From contig CALNAJ010000029.1 of the NCBI GenBank assembly GCA_937874695.1, positions 62,001-126,000 on the forward strand: a stretch of 64,000 bases of DNA, in the 5' to 3' direction. Position 1 is the first letter of the stretch; every line of letters begins with the position of its first letter. A model generated the notes under the pieces. That model saw only the letters and a program-made list of their open reading frames with translations. It ran no database searches and was not told where the DNA came from. Made by a program: the position numbers and the translations under genes. Of the stretch, positions 18,487-26,595 are shown piece after piece. The DNA comes from an uncultured Lactobacillus sp. Its GTDB lineage: Bacteria; Bacillota; Bacilli; Lactobacillales; Lactobacillaceae.

Positions 18487-18743
18487 TAATTGGAAACAAC
18501 GGTTGATTCTTCGGGCGCCCAGGTGATGAGATCCAGGTGCACCAGTCGTGATAAATAAAACGATAACTCGGCGGCGGTAATCCCCAATTTTTCACGGAGA
18601 GCCTTAACCGTCGTTGGTTGTTCAGGTGCAACGGCAATGTCTAACAGCGCTTCAATCAACGCAATTTCCGTTGCATCCAGGTGATCAATGACCTGGTCCA
18701 ACCGCCGACTGAAGGCGTGTACGCCATTCTTAAATTCAAATTC
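18486..18743 (-). CDS. Small unknown protein, paralogue A
   Basis: Unknown protein of about 85 residues counted from MEFEFKNGVHAF. The N-terminal half (GVHAFSRRLDQVIDHLDATE) is followed by a segment that looks like a winged-helix module (TVKALREKLGITAAELSFYL, then SRLVHLDLI). It is clearly related to the gene at 19326-19568. Several starts are possible: TTG 18779, or an ATG three codons upstream. I chose the ATG placed 9 bp after GGGGGAG, the same arrangement as in its paralogue. The promoter region is shared divergently with the 65-residue gene. Confidence 0.65.
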   Translation of the reverse strand, partial: EFEFKNGVHAFSRRLDQVIDHLDATEIALIEALLDIAVAPEQPTTVKALREKLGITAAELSFYLSRLVHLDLITWAPEESTVVSN

Positions 18744-18892
18744 CATTAGTTCCATCTCCCCCAAGATTAATTCCCCCAAAATAACTTAGCCTTAGCTTAT
18801 CACGGCGGTAATTAATTGACGCTGTGAGGCACTGACTATGATAGCGTGATTGACCAACCAACTGATAATGACTATAAAGGAGACGATGCGTC

Positions 18893-19090
18893 ATGGATAC
18901 ACTGATCAAGACAATTCTAGACAAGGTGGCCAAGCTCCCCGCAAAACGCAACCTGATGTACGATGTCGAAGGTTTTACTGAAGAAGAAGTAGCGACCATT
19001 CAAGAAAAGCTAGCCGCACACGATGATCTTCATGTGGAATTGACCGGAACAAAGCGGCATCCAGTATTGGAGATTCATCCACAGGCTTAG
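18893..19090 (+). CDS. Small unknown acidic protein, 65 residues
   Basis: I do not recognise it. It is a compact soluble protein (MDTLIKTILDKVAKLPAKRN to EIHPQA) with an EEEVATIQEKL helix. AAAGGAG lies 9 bp before the ATG. It diverges from paralogue A, and a 35-residue membrane peptide gene follows 81 bp downstream. Two -10-like hexamers lie close before the RBS, but the promoter is uncertain. Confidence 0.65.
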   Translation: MDTLIKTILDKVAKLPAKRNLMYDVEGFTEEEVATIQEKLAAHDDLHVELTGTKRHPVLEIHPQA

Positions 19091-19171
19091 GCCTTTGCTA
19101 GATTTAACAATTAGGTCTAGCCAACGGCCTCTAAAGCGGTTACTGAGGGTAACCACGAAGGAGGCCTCTAC

Positions 19172-19279
19172 ATGCATAAGCATACGTCCAAGTGTCTGAA
19201 TATTATTTCAATTATCCTGCACCTTGCCACAATCTGCGTACTGTTACGGACGCTCCATCATGAACGTGAAGAAGACTAA
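19172..19279 (+). CDS. Predicted 35-residue membrane peptide
   Basis: ATG at 19172 after GAAGGAGG with 8-bp spacing. The peptide has a basic N-terminus (MHKHTSKCLN), one hydrophobic helix (IISIILHLATICVLL) and a charged tail (RTLHHEREED). Size and layout resemble small single-pass membrane peptides, including type I toxin peptides, but I see no family match and no antisense RNA evidence. A strong terminator follows directly at 19289-19325, which supports a real transcription unit. Confidence 0.55.
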   Translation: MHKHTSKCLNIISIILHLATICVLLRTLHHEREED

Positions 19280-19288
19280 TGCTAATTA

Positions 19289-19325
19289 AAGGGACACCGC
19301 TCGCTATGAGTGATGCCCCTCTTGT
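19289..19325. terminator. Terminator between the 35-residue gene and paralogue B
   Basis: Stem AGGGACACCGCTC / GAGTGATGCCCCT with a 5-nt loop and CTTGTTT after it. It lies between two convergent genes. Confidence 0.75.
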
Positions 19326-19568
19326 TTACACCCGACTACCATAGTCGAGCAATTCAAGCTGACTGAATTTTTCCAAACGGTGTTCAACTTCCTCGGCTGA
19401 CAACTGAATGCCCCCATTGGGAATTACGCAGTCATTGGTCCAGGACCACTGCGTAATCTGGTCGAGCAATTGAATATCCGCATCGTCTAAGTCATCGATC
19501 ACTACTGCCAACCGGTCAATAAAGGCCGTGGCACCCCCGTGAAACTGAAATGCTAATCCTTTAGTCAT
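19326..19568 (-). CDS. Small unknown protein, paralogue B
   Basis: An 80-residue protein from MTKGLAFQFHGGATAFIDRL. GGGGGAG lies 6 bp before the ATG; the in-frame upstream ATG at 19619 has no RBS. The pattern F-x-F-x-x-G-x-x-AF-x-x-RL-x-x-VID-x-LD and the C-terminal L-[ST]-A-x-E helix are shared with the protein at 18486-18743, so the two arose by duplication. Function unknown. A small regulatory or partner-binding role is possible from the winged-helix-like tail, but this is inference. Confidence 0.65.
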   Translation of the reverse strand: MTKGLAFQFHGGATAFIDRLAVVIDDLDDADIQLLDQITQWSWTNDCVIPNGGIQLSAEEVEHRLEKFSQLELLDYGSRV

Positions 19569-19686
19569 TGGAAACTCCCCCTTAATGACGTCTTGTCTAG
19601 CCTGCTTGTAGGTTACCATTATTGTTGGGGAAACGGCTATAAGTCGACTTGTCTGGGTAGGCCAGTTTATGAACGAAGCACAACTA

Positions 19687-19758
19687 TTTCATATTATATT
19701 CAGAGAAAGTATGAAATAACCGCCACGGGGAGTTAGCTCCCCCAAAAAATAATTAGAA
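19687..19758. repeat. Two inverted repeats in a gene-free gap
   Basis: ATTTCATA / TATGAAAT (19687-19718) and GGGGAG / CTCCCC (about 19728-19744) form two hairpins between paralogue B and the esterase. Neither has a proper terminator T-run on the strand of a gene. The remainder of 19620-19860 shows nothing recognisable. Confidence 0.35.
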
Positions 19759-19864
19759 TGTTTATGTAAATGCCACTTTTACCTATCCACCAAGCAACGG
19801 TTAATCTTGCTATCACTTATACTAGCCATAGTAGGCGAACATTTTATCCTCATGCAAGTTTCAC

Positions 19865-19895
19865 TTGACTGTAACGTTACGGTACAGCTTAAAAT
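19865..19895 (+). promoter_or_regulatory. Esterase promoter with LacI-type operator
   Basis: TTGACT (19865-19870) and TAAAAT (19890-19895) are 18-19 bp apart. The spacer holds the perfect palindrome GTAACGTTAC (19871-19880) with a central CG, typical of LacI/GalR-family operators. A repressor bound here would block the promoter of the esterase-MFS unit. Confidence 0.5.
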
Positions 19896-19947
19896 AAAAC
19901 AATATTGAAGAAAACCGATACAGAAAATGCGGAATAAGGAATTTAAA

Positions 19948-21375
19948 ATGTCACATCCTAATAAAAAAAATGATAACGTTCAGGAATGGCTTGGCGTCCC
20001 CTATGGTACTGCTGACCGGTTCCAAAAAGCCCAAATTGTCCCGTTTGAAGCCAATCAGGACTATAGTCAGAGCGGCCCAGCATCAGTCCAATTTACAGAT
20101 CCTGCCTTTTTAAATTCCGACAAAGGTGAAAGTGAAGACTGTCTAAATCTTAACATCTGGGCGCCAGATAACGTTCAAGAAAAGCTGCCAGTTGTGGTGT
20201 ACATTCACGGTGGCGGTTGGACCTATGGTGCTAACTCGCAAGACACGTCAGACCTATCCGGTTTAGTCGCTAGTGGCAAAGTCATTGGTGTTTCTATTAA
20301 TTACCGGCTAGGAGCACTTGGTTGGCTTGAATTATCCCAATATGGTGGAAAATTCAAAGATGCCAGCAACTTAGGTTTGCAAGATATCATCCTCGCCCTA
20401 AAATGGATTCAGCAATACATTGGATTATTCGGTGGTGACGCTAGCCAAGTGACGCTTACAGGTCATAGTGCCGGTTCGTTTTCACTTTTAACACTGCTAG
20501 CTGTGCCGGAAGCTGACGGATTATATAAGAGACTAGCTGCATTTTCTGGATACGCCGCTCGTTATATTCCAGCTTGGTGGGCCGAAGAACTGGCAGATAA
20601 AGTTTTAAAAACACTAGACTTAACGTCACCAGACCAGTTATTAACGGTTGATGCCAAATCACTGACGAATGCCGTTAATCAAGTCTTACCGACTGACGTC
20701 TTGAAACGTGGGAATTTAAATACACTTTCAATTGGTATTGTTGATGACGAATTCTTACCAAATGGTGTTTTAAAAGCGCATCCTGCCGATGTTATTAAGA
20801 GCGGCCGCCATAAAGATGTGGACTTAATCATCACCTCAACAACGGCCGAAGCAAGCTGGTACGCCGCTAACATGCCAGATAATATTGATCCTAAAACAAT
20901 CGAAGCCGTAATCGATGAAATGGTTTACGATTGTCATATTCCCCGTAAACAGGCTGAGGCCATCGCTTTGCATTGTGGCGCTGGCAAAGATTCACCCCTT
21001 AATGTCAGAACCCGCTTCTTTACAGATTATAATTTCACCTTACCTGCTATTCGAGAAGCCCATGATCATGCCCAAGCCGGTGGACGCGTGTATCAACTAA
21101 GTGTCGGCCCGGCCGAAGGTTCCCCCGCCTATCATGGAACTGATATGTATGGGATTGTCGGTCAAGCCGCACCTGATGCTAGTCAGGAACAACTCGACCG
21201 TGATGCCTTTGTCAGTCAAGCCTTGCTCAACTTTGCGACTGATCAATATGAAAAGCTATGGTCACCAGTGAAGGCAGACCAAATAACTATCAAAGATATT
21301 GGTCAGCGACCTTATAACGGCATTGAACATGCCAAGACTGTCCTTCAGCTGTTTAACGGCATTCCCCGTCCATAA
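19948..21375 (+). CDS. Type B carboxylesterase
   Basis: Alpha/beta-hydrolase of the carboxylesterase type B family, about 475 residues. The oxyanion-hole motif VVYIHGGGWTYGA, the nucleophile elbow VTLTGHSAGSFSLL (catalytic Ser) and the N-terminal ESEDCLNLNIWAP box are intact. The late His is in SPAYHGTDMYG. There is no signal peptide, so it is cytoplasmic. AAGGA lies 7 bp before the ATG at 19948; the in-frame ATG at 19927 has no RBS. Its substrate is probably a small ester. A terminator and an MFS transporter follow, which suggests uptake and hydrolysis of one compound, but that is inference. Confidence 0.9.
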   Translation: MSHPNKKNDNVQEWLGVPYGTADRFQKAQIVPFEANQDYSQSGPASVQFTDPAFLNSDKGESEDCLNLNIWAPDNVQEKLPVVVYIHGGGWTYGANSQDTSDLSGLVASGKVIGVSINYRLGALGWLELSQYGGKFKDASNLGLQDIILALKWIQQYIGLFGGDASQVTLTGHSAGSFSLLTLLAVPEADGLYKRLAAFSGYAARYIPAWWAEELADKVLKTLDLTSPDQLLTVDAKSLTNAVNQVLPTDVLKRGNLNTLSIGIVDDEFLPNGVLKAHPADVIKSGRHKDVDLIITSTTAEASWYAANMPDNIDPKTIEAVIDEMVYDCHIPRKQAEAIALHCGAGKDSPLNVRTRFFTDYNFTLPAIREAHDHAQAGGRVYQLSVGPAEGSPAYHGTDMYGIVGQAAPDASQEQLDRDAFVSQALLNFATDQYEKLWSPVKADQITIKDIGQRPYNGIEHAKTVLQLFNGIPRP

Positions 21376-21384
21376 TTACTGTTT

Positions 21385-21416
21385 ATAAAAAAGGTGTTAA
21401 TAAACGCCTTTTTTAT
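21385..21416 (+). terminator. Esterase terminator
   Basis: Stem AAAAAAGGTGTT / AACGCCTTTTTT with a T-run, just after the esterase stop. Some read-through into the MFS gene is likely because no clear promoter separates them. Confidence 0.75.
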
Positions 21417-21452
21417 TTGTCCAAAATCGGTTTCAAGAGAGAAGAATAAATT

Positions 21453-22622
21453 TTGACAGAGAAATTTTCGTTTTTTTCAAGGGATATTATTTGCGTCATG
21501 TTAGCAACGTTCTTTTATCAATTCAGTATTCAAGCGGTTACCCCCCTAATGAATGGCTACGCTCGTAACTTAGGAATCAATAGTACCTTTGCCGGTATCA
21601 TTGTGGGCGTGATGAGTATCACTTCAATGTTACTAAGACCTTTTGCTGGAAATCTAACCGATCAAATTTCTAAATATCGTTTAGCCCTAGTTGGTGGTAG
21701 CTTTTGTGCAGTTAGTGACTTGGGCTACCTGTTTGCTTCCAACGTGTCTTGGTTAATATTTTTCAGAATCGTCAATGGCTTGGGCTTCGTCTTATGTACC
21801 ATTTGTCTAGCAACTTGGATGGCCTTTTTAGTTCCGCGACAACATCTCGGGGCAGCAATGGGGTATTACGGCTTATTAAACGCGCTTGCCATGGCGATTG
21901 CTCCTACCCTAGCAATTAGCATCTATCAACTTCTCGGATACAAATTCGTTATTATACTGGCAGCTTTGAGTGCAGTAGCCATGGTAGTTGTCATCCAATT
22001 CATCCATAATCGCGCGAAACCTTCGGTAGAATTAAAAGAAGATCACCACTTTAAGATTATTCAACGAGATGCCCTACCTGTAGCACTGATTTTTTCGCTA
22101 TTGTCTATTCCCTACTTTGTAACCCAAGCTGATATTGTTATGTACGTTCAGGAACGGCATTTGAATATTACCGTAAGTCTCTTCTTTTTATGTTATTCAC
22201 TTGCTTTAATTGTTATTCGGATCCTATTAAAAGATTATTTTGATACGATCTCGTTTGGCATTTGGTTTTCAATCTGCATAATCGCAACCATTGGTTATAT
22301 CGTTCTACTAACCATAATGCAAAACAACTTCGAAATGATCTTGGCCGCTGGACTAATGGCAGTCGGTTTCGGCGTGATAGTTTCTGTTTCCCAATCAACA
22401 GCCCTCTTACTAGCACCCATGAAAGAACAGGGACTTGCTAACGCGACCTACTACTTGGGCAGTGACATTGGGATGTCCCTTGGACCCATCATTGGTGGAA
22501 TTCTGCCCACTATTTTCCCGCTCAAATTCTTTTACCCAGTGATGCTGCTAATCGTTCCTTTAACAGCAATTATCTATCTATGTTATCGTCGTAAGCTTAA
22601 TGCTGCAGTACAGTACAATTAG
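21453..22622 (+). CDS. MFS transporter
   Basis: Major facilitator superfamily permease of 389 residues with about 12 hydrophobic segments. The loop 2-3 region RPFAGNLTDQISKYR matches the MFS G-x-x-x-D-R-x-G-R/K motif in position. The C-terminal half repeats the layout (NATYYLGSDIGMSLGPIIGG). The start is TTG, with AGAGAGAAG upstream. Substrate unknown; drug/proton antiporter or metabolite exporter are both possible. It follows the esterase on the same strand, 77 bp downstream. Confidence 0.9.
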   Translation: MTEKFSFFSRDIICVMLATFFYQFSIQAVTPLMNGYARNLGINSTFAGIIVGVMSITSMLLRPFAGNLTDQISKYRLALVGGSFCAVSDLGYLFASNVSWLIFFRIVNGLGFVLCTICLATWMAFLVPRQHLGAAMGYYGLLNALAMAIAPTLAISIYQLLGYKFVIILAALSAVAMVVVIQFIHNRAKPSVELKEDHHFKIIQRDALPVALIFSLLSIPYFVTQADIVMYVQERHLNITVSLFFLCYSLALIVIRILLKDYFDTISFGIWFSICIIATIGYIVLLTIMQNNFEMILAAGLMAVGFGVIVSVSQSTALLLAPMKEQGLANATYYLGSDIGMSLGPIIGGILPTIFPLKFFYPVMLLIVPLTAIIYLCYRRKLNAAVQYN

Positions 22623-22662
22623 AACGATATTATTTTAAAATTGATTTCATTGAAATATCGAA

Positions 22663-22708
22663 AGCCTCCACTACTGGATTTTGAATCTAGTAGTGGGGGC
22701 TATTTTAG
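22663..22708 (+). terminator. MFS terminator
   Basis: Long stem AGCCTCCACTACT / AGTAGTGGGGGCT followed by TATTTTAGTTT. The rest of 22709-22835 shows nothing recognisable. Confidence 0.8.
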
Positions 22709-22835
22709 TTTATGAAAATATTAAATCCGGTATCGAAAGGCTATAGGAAAACTAACGATTTACAACTTGCCATTTACATGTAACTAAACTTTATCATATA
22801 TCTAAAAATTATTAAATTTCCATTTAAGACATTGG

Positions 22836-23604
22836 CTAATTTGATGACAAACTTTCAGTCCCATAGACCAACAGTTTCGTACGTTTCTTAATCAGCAGAT
22901 TTGAATTCTCTACAAATCTTCGATATTCATCATGCTCTTGTGGTATTGAAATCTGTTCGGTCGTCAGCACGACTGCCTTCCCCTGCACTAGGTCTGAATT
23001 TACCAAATCCAAAACTTCACCATCGGGGGTCAAGAACATCTCCAATTTAAAAAAGCTAATAAAGTGATTAAAGTCTCTGAATCGATTGAACCATTTCTTA
23101 GATCCTTCAATAGCTTCAGACAACCGCGTTTCTCTTCGACACTCAAACCAGCTCTTTATTGCAAACAGCGTTACATCAAATCTATCAAAGTAGCCCTTTT
23201 TCCCTCCACGCGCCTGATTAACTGTCGGCGCTGGCCTTGTACCACGCGGAAATACGATATGCCCACCAATTTCCCGTGAAATCATTAAAAAGTCCATAAT
23301 CTCATTATCAGATAGATGAGCCTCATGCGCCCAATACTTTGAGGGGCCAATATAATCTGGAGAAAGGAGAATGTCATCATTATCAATAAATATTGTATAG
23401 TACTCTGGAGCTGTTCCATACTGCTGTACTTTAACCTCTGCACTTATACAATCAATATCACCTAATGATTTTCTTGAAAAAAAAGATGTTTGTTAAGTCC
23501 TCATATAGCTCTTTTGAATCACTATCCGGATCAAGACTATTATGCAAATTAAAATCACTTGGAAAGTCTCGATACAGTCTACTTAAATAATTTTTCAACG
23601 CCAT
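22836..23604 (-). pseudogene. DUF6994-like protein, frameshifted
   Basis: Two frames joined at a T8 run (complement of 23477-23484) give a protein of about 255 residues. The N-terminal part starts MALKNYLSRLYRDFPSDFNL and contains LDPDSDSKELYED. The C-terminal part has REIGGHIVFPRG, APTVNQARGGKKGYFDRFD and a WFNRFRDFNHFISFF segment. This order (DPDSDS, IGGHIVFP, TVNQARG, DRFD) matches my recollection of the DUF6994 family, whose function is unknown. One T fewer would restore the frame. First sign of the second accessory island. Confidence 0.65.
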
Positions 23605-23713
23605 AATTTTCCCACTTTCGTTGGTTGCCTGAGGGCATAATCAGTGTGCACTAGCATTACGAACATCCATAATCACTTATTGACCGTCAATCTGTTACCT
23701 CACTTTTTCTAAC

Positions 23714-24517
23714 TCATCCATCCTCAATCTCATCAACTAAGACACCACGATCAGCATCAAAAACTGCTATATTTCCAATGGCTGCGGCAGGTCTCGAATG
23801 ATTACCACCATCAATAAAAAAGCGCGCATATTCTCCAGCGTACTGAACCGTCAATATCCCGTGTGAACTAGACGTTCGATTCCGTAAAGTGGTTACTTCA
23901 GCTGGCCTATCATAAATTCCAGTGATTAGGCTTGTTGGTGTATGCCCCGTAACAATGGCGCTGGCTAATGGATTATGTGCATAATTGGGGTAGAGCTTCT
24001 CATACCAATAATCTTCACGCAACCAGTATTTATCATGAGGCAGTGTATCAGCTACCGGATCAGGTAGTGTAAGATCAAGTCCCGCATGGACGAATATTAA
24101 TTTGCCAATTTGCAAGTCTAACGGTAATGCTCCCAGCCAATTAATCAGGTCAGCGTCTACCCGCTTAACAATCGCCAACGCATCATTCATATCAACCGGT
24201 AGTCTTCCAGCCGCTAAAGCAGCTTCCATGATGACATCTTCGCCATCCATTTCCAACCAATAATTATTCTCACCAATTAAACTTTCGTATGCAGAAGCAT
24301 CGTGATTCCCCTGGATGACAAATATTTTATCTGGTTCAGCTTCCTGCATATCTTTTATTGTCTGCGCAACTCTAAACCCAGAGTGATGATGGGCTGAATC
24401 CTGGTAATCACCTAAAAAAACAACCGGTGCCTCGGGATATTTATCTCGTAACTTCGCCAATGCTGGAAAAACCAACATCTGGCCGTGAATGTCGGAAAGT
24501 GCTATTACTGGTTGCAA
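23714..24517 (-). CDS. Metallophosphatase, paralogue 1
   Basis: Calcineurin-like (PPP-type) phosphoesterase of 267 residues. Metal-site motifs are ALSDIHGQ (GDxHG-like with Ser in place of Gly), VFLGDYQD, IQGNHDAS, a histidine in FVHAGLDL and VTGHTPTS. This set matches bacterial serine/threonine or diadenosine-tetraphosphate-type phosphatases. The start is TTG, with AGAGGGGG upstream. It is a paralogue of 26596-27411, sharing the FVHAGLDLTL motif, the tryptophan-rich middle segment and the C-terminal GNI-x-VFD-x-x-x-G-LVDE-like end. It follows the 155-residue gene on the same strand. Confidence 0.85.
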   Translation of the reverse strand: MQPVIALSDIHGQMLVFPALAKLRDKYPEAPVVFLGDYQDSAHHHSGFRVAQTIKDMQEAEPDKIFVIQGNHDASAYESLIGENNYWLEMDGEDVIMEAALAAGRLPVDMNDALAIVKRVDADLINWLGALPLDLQIGKLIFVHAGLDLTLPDPVADTLPHDKYWLREDYWYEKLYPNYAHNPLASAIVTGHTPTSLITGIYDRPAEVTTLRNRTSSSHGILTVQYAGEYARFFIDGGNHSRPAAAIGNIAVFDADRGVLVDEIEDG

Positions 24518-24630
24518 ATGGTCAACCCCCTCTTGAACGATTCAAATTAAGCCTTATGATCAGATTCCAATACCATAGCGACATCAGAAAATTTTCTCAC
24601 GATATCCTTAATTTACTTTAGACGTTTCAA

Positions 24631-25098
24631 CTAAGGTTTCTTAGAATCAAGCTCAGCATGCCTTTTTTGAATAGCCTTAATAAATGCCAACTCTTGCTCA
24701 GAATAGTCCTCTTTAAAAGACTCAGTGATTTCAAAGTTATTCGGATCATCAGCTAAGAAAGAAAGCACGCCCTCAAATGAATGCGCATGCTCGGGGTGTC
24801 CATCTTCTCGTGAGCTTATCGTCCAAAACCTATAAAAAAGGCCGGTATTACTAAATTCTCCCATAACCCAAAGCAGATCACCTGAAACTGCTCCGGTCGG
24901 TATGCCACCTCCCTTCATTTTTTTATTGAACGCGGACACTTCCGGAGACATACGCTGTTCTTGTTGATATTTTGTATCTACGACCCATATATCAGGCTTT
25001 GGCAAGTAAACTGGTTTCATGACACCTTCATACTTTTTTTCAATTTTCCCCACAGCAAAGCCAGCATAGCGGAATTTTATGCTTTCAAATAGTCCCAT
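24631..25098 (-). CDS. Unknown protein, 155 residues
   Basis: I do not recognise it. It starts MGLFESIKFRYAGFAVGKIE, has a Gly-rich middle (KMKGGGIPTGAVSGDLLWV) and an acidic C-terminal half ending in a helix (EQELAFIKAIQKRHAEL). No signal peptide or membrane segment. AGGAG lies 5 bp before the ATG at 25098; an ATG five codons upstream is less well placed. It sits between a phosphatase and the 263-residue gene on the same strand. Small acidic cytosolic proteins in such clusters are often immunity-type, but nothing here proves it. Confidence 0.65.
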   Translation of the reverse strand: MGLFESIKFRYAGFAVGKIEKKYEGVMKPVYLPKPDIWVVDTKYQQEQRMSPEVSAFNKKMKGGGIPTGAVSGDLLWVMGEFSNTGLFYRFWTISSREDGHPEHAHSFEGVLSFLADDPNNFEITESFKEDYSEQELAFIKAIQKRHAELDSKKP

Positions 25099-25143
25099 AC
25101 AGTCTCCTATCAATTTATCTAGATAACCTGATTTGCTGCTTTA

Positions 25144-25935
25144 TTAGTAAAATGTCGTGTTGGCCTGTTTTTCAGCCCAGTACCATCGGGCCAAATAAAT
25201 TAGCTTACGCACCTCGTCTACATCGTCTAGCAACGAATGCCCTGAATCTTTAGCACGCTGAAATCGTTCTCCATAATCAATCATGGCACCAAGCAACCAT
25301 GGATCTTCGAGAAATAAAACTTCACGACAATAATTAACAATTCGACTCGGTTGATCTCTGAAAGTCGAGGACTCAAAAGCATTGTCCAAATACAATTTGA
25401 ACATTTCCCATTCACGATTAGTATATTGCTTAAAGAACTGTTGAGAATTCTCTGTGTAGTATTGATTGAGCTCGAAGAGAAACACTGGCAGCCATGGTGA
25501 TTTAGGTGGTTTTCCACCCATAATTGTAGGTGTCAGGCTAACGTTAATATAGCTCGAGCTACGACTAACACAATCATGCCAATTTTCAATTAATTTCTGC
25601 GTTTGAATCGACGGTTCCTTTTGACTGAGGACAACTGCTGGTAATTCGCCAAAATTAAAATCCAGACTCCCTGTCACTAAAGTATCCTCGCCAAGTAGCT
25701 GATAATACCGCGAATCATGCTCAAATTGGAAAGCCCAGCCCGTTGGAATATTTACGTCACCGTGAAAAAATTTAATATTCTGCGAAAACTCCCAGTGAAC
25801 ATTGCGATAAGTAATCCATAAAAACTCGGTAGCTGCTAATGAGTTCTCCACATCCGGGTATCTATACATTTCCTTCATCGCAAAATCTTTTTGTTTTGTA
25901 ATGTCGACACGCATGAAATCATTGGGCTCAAGCAT
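25144..25935 (-). CDS. Unknown protein, 263 residues
   Basis: I do not recognise it. It starts MLEPNDFMRVDITKQKDFAM after AAAGGAG with 6-bp spacing. It is soluble and rich in aromatic residues (FLWITYRNVHWEF, WLPVFLFELNQYYT, LIYLARWYWAEKQ). It precedes the 155-residue gene by 45 bp on the same strand and diverges from the duplicated 156-residue gene. No cysteine pair, signal or known motif was seen. Confidence 0.65.
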   Translation of the reverse strand: MLEPNDFMRVDITKQKDFAMKEMYRYPDVENSLAATEFLWITYRNVHWEFSQNIKFFHGDVNIPTGWAFQFEHDSRYYQLLGEDTLVTGSLDFNFGELPAVVLSQKEPSIQTQKLIENWHDCVSRSSSYINVSLTPTIMGGKPPKSPWLPVFLFELNQYYTENSQQFFKQYTNREWEMFKLYLDNAFESSTFRDQPSRIVNYCREVLFLEDPWLLGAMIDYGERFQRAKDSGHSLLDDVDEVRKLIYLARWYWAEKQANTTFY

Positions 25936-26080
25936 TATTTACTCCTTTTTAACAGCCAATAGTTGAAATTCCATTTTAGCCAATTGGCCTTTCTCACGAA
26001 ATTTGTCACCTATACCTTTCAAGTAGAGTTGACCAATTCTTACCATATCTTTAGAATGGGATTACGGAGGTACCTATTCT

Positions 26081-26551
26081 ATGGAAACGCGAAATGATAA
26101 ATTTAGGCGATTAGCTGAGCTACGACTTAGTCGAATCTTTCAGACGATGAATCTGATTGCTAATCTCAGTGCGCCCCAATACACTTATACATCCAAAGAA
26201 ATTGACGAGCTTTTTAACACTTACCAAAAGCTCGGTGAAGAAGGACGGATGTACTTCAAAGGTCCAACTAGTTTCAACGAAATGCCTAGCAAGTTTACTT
26301 TTTCTGGTCCCATATCTGTAGCTCCGGATGCATCGACCTCCCACGTCCGATTTCAACGGTTAGCTGAAAAGCGAATGAGCCGAGTATTTCGTGACCTACG
26401 TCTTCTCTGCAATCTATCCGTCAAATCAAACTATACTTATTCAGATAATGAAATTGAAGAACTCTTCAAAGCTTATGCAGATAAGGGACATGAAATTTCC
26501 GCACTTTTCACCCCACTTACACAAGAGTTCCACTTCAAGCCCAAAGACTAG
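26081..26551 (+). CDS. Unknown protein with tandem duplicated motif
   Basis: A 156-residue protein made of two copies of one motif. Copy 1 (about 8-50) has RLAELRLSRIFQTMNLIANLS followed by YTYTSKEIDELFNTY. Copy 2 (about 91-133) has RLAEKRMSRVFRDLRLLCNLS followed by YTYSDNEIEELFKAY. This short motif recalls single-copy hypothetical proteins found in many bacteria and plasmids. Function unknown. ACGGAGGT lies 9 bp before the ATG. It is the only plus-strand gene in the island and ends at its own terminator. Confidence 0.7.
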   Translation: METRNDKFRRLAELRLSRIFQTMNLIANLSAPQYTYTSKEIDELFNTYQKLGEEGRMYFKGPTSFNEMPSKFTFSGPISVAPDASTSHVRFQRLAEKRMSRVFRDLRLLCNLSVKSNYTYSDNEIEELFKAYADKGHEISALFTPLTQEFHFKPKD

Positions 26552-26567
26552 TTCTTGGGCTTTTTGT
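26537..26567 (+). terminator. Terminator overlapping the end of the 156-residue gene
   Basis: Stem AAGCCCAA / TTGGGCTT with TTTTTG after it. The 5' arm lies inside the last codons of the gene. Confidence 0.75.
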
Positions 26568-26595
26568 TCTCTATTAGCGCCAACAATAGTTAAAA

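Noticed and set aside
19728..19744. GGGGAG / CTCCCC hairpin as a terminator
   Set aside because: No T-run follows it on a strand that carries an adjacent gene.
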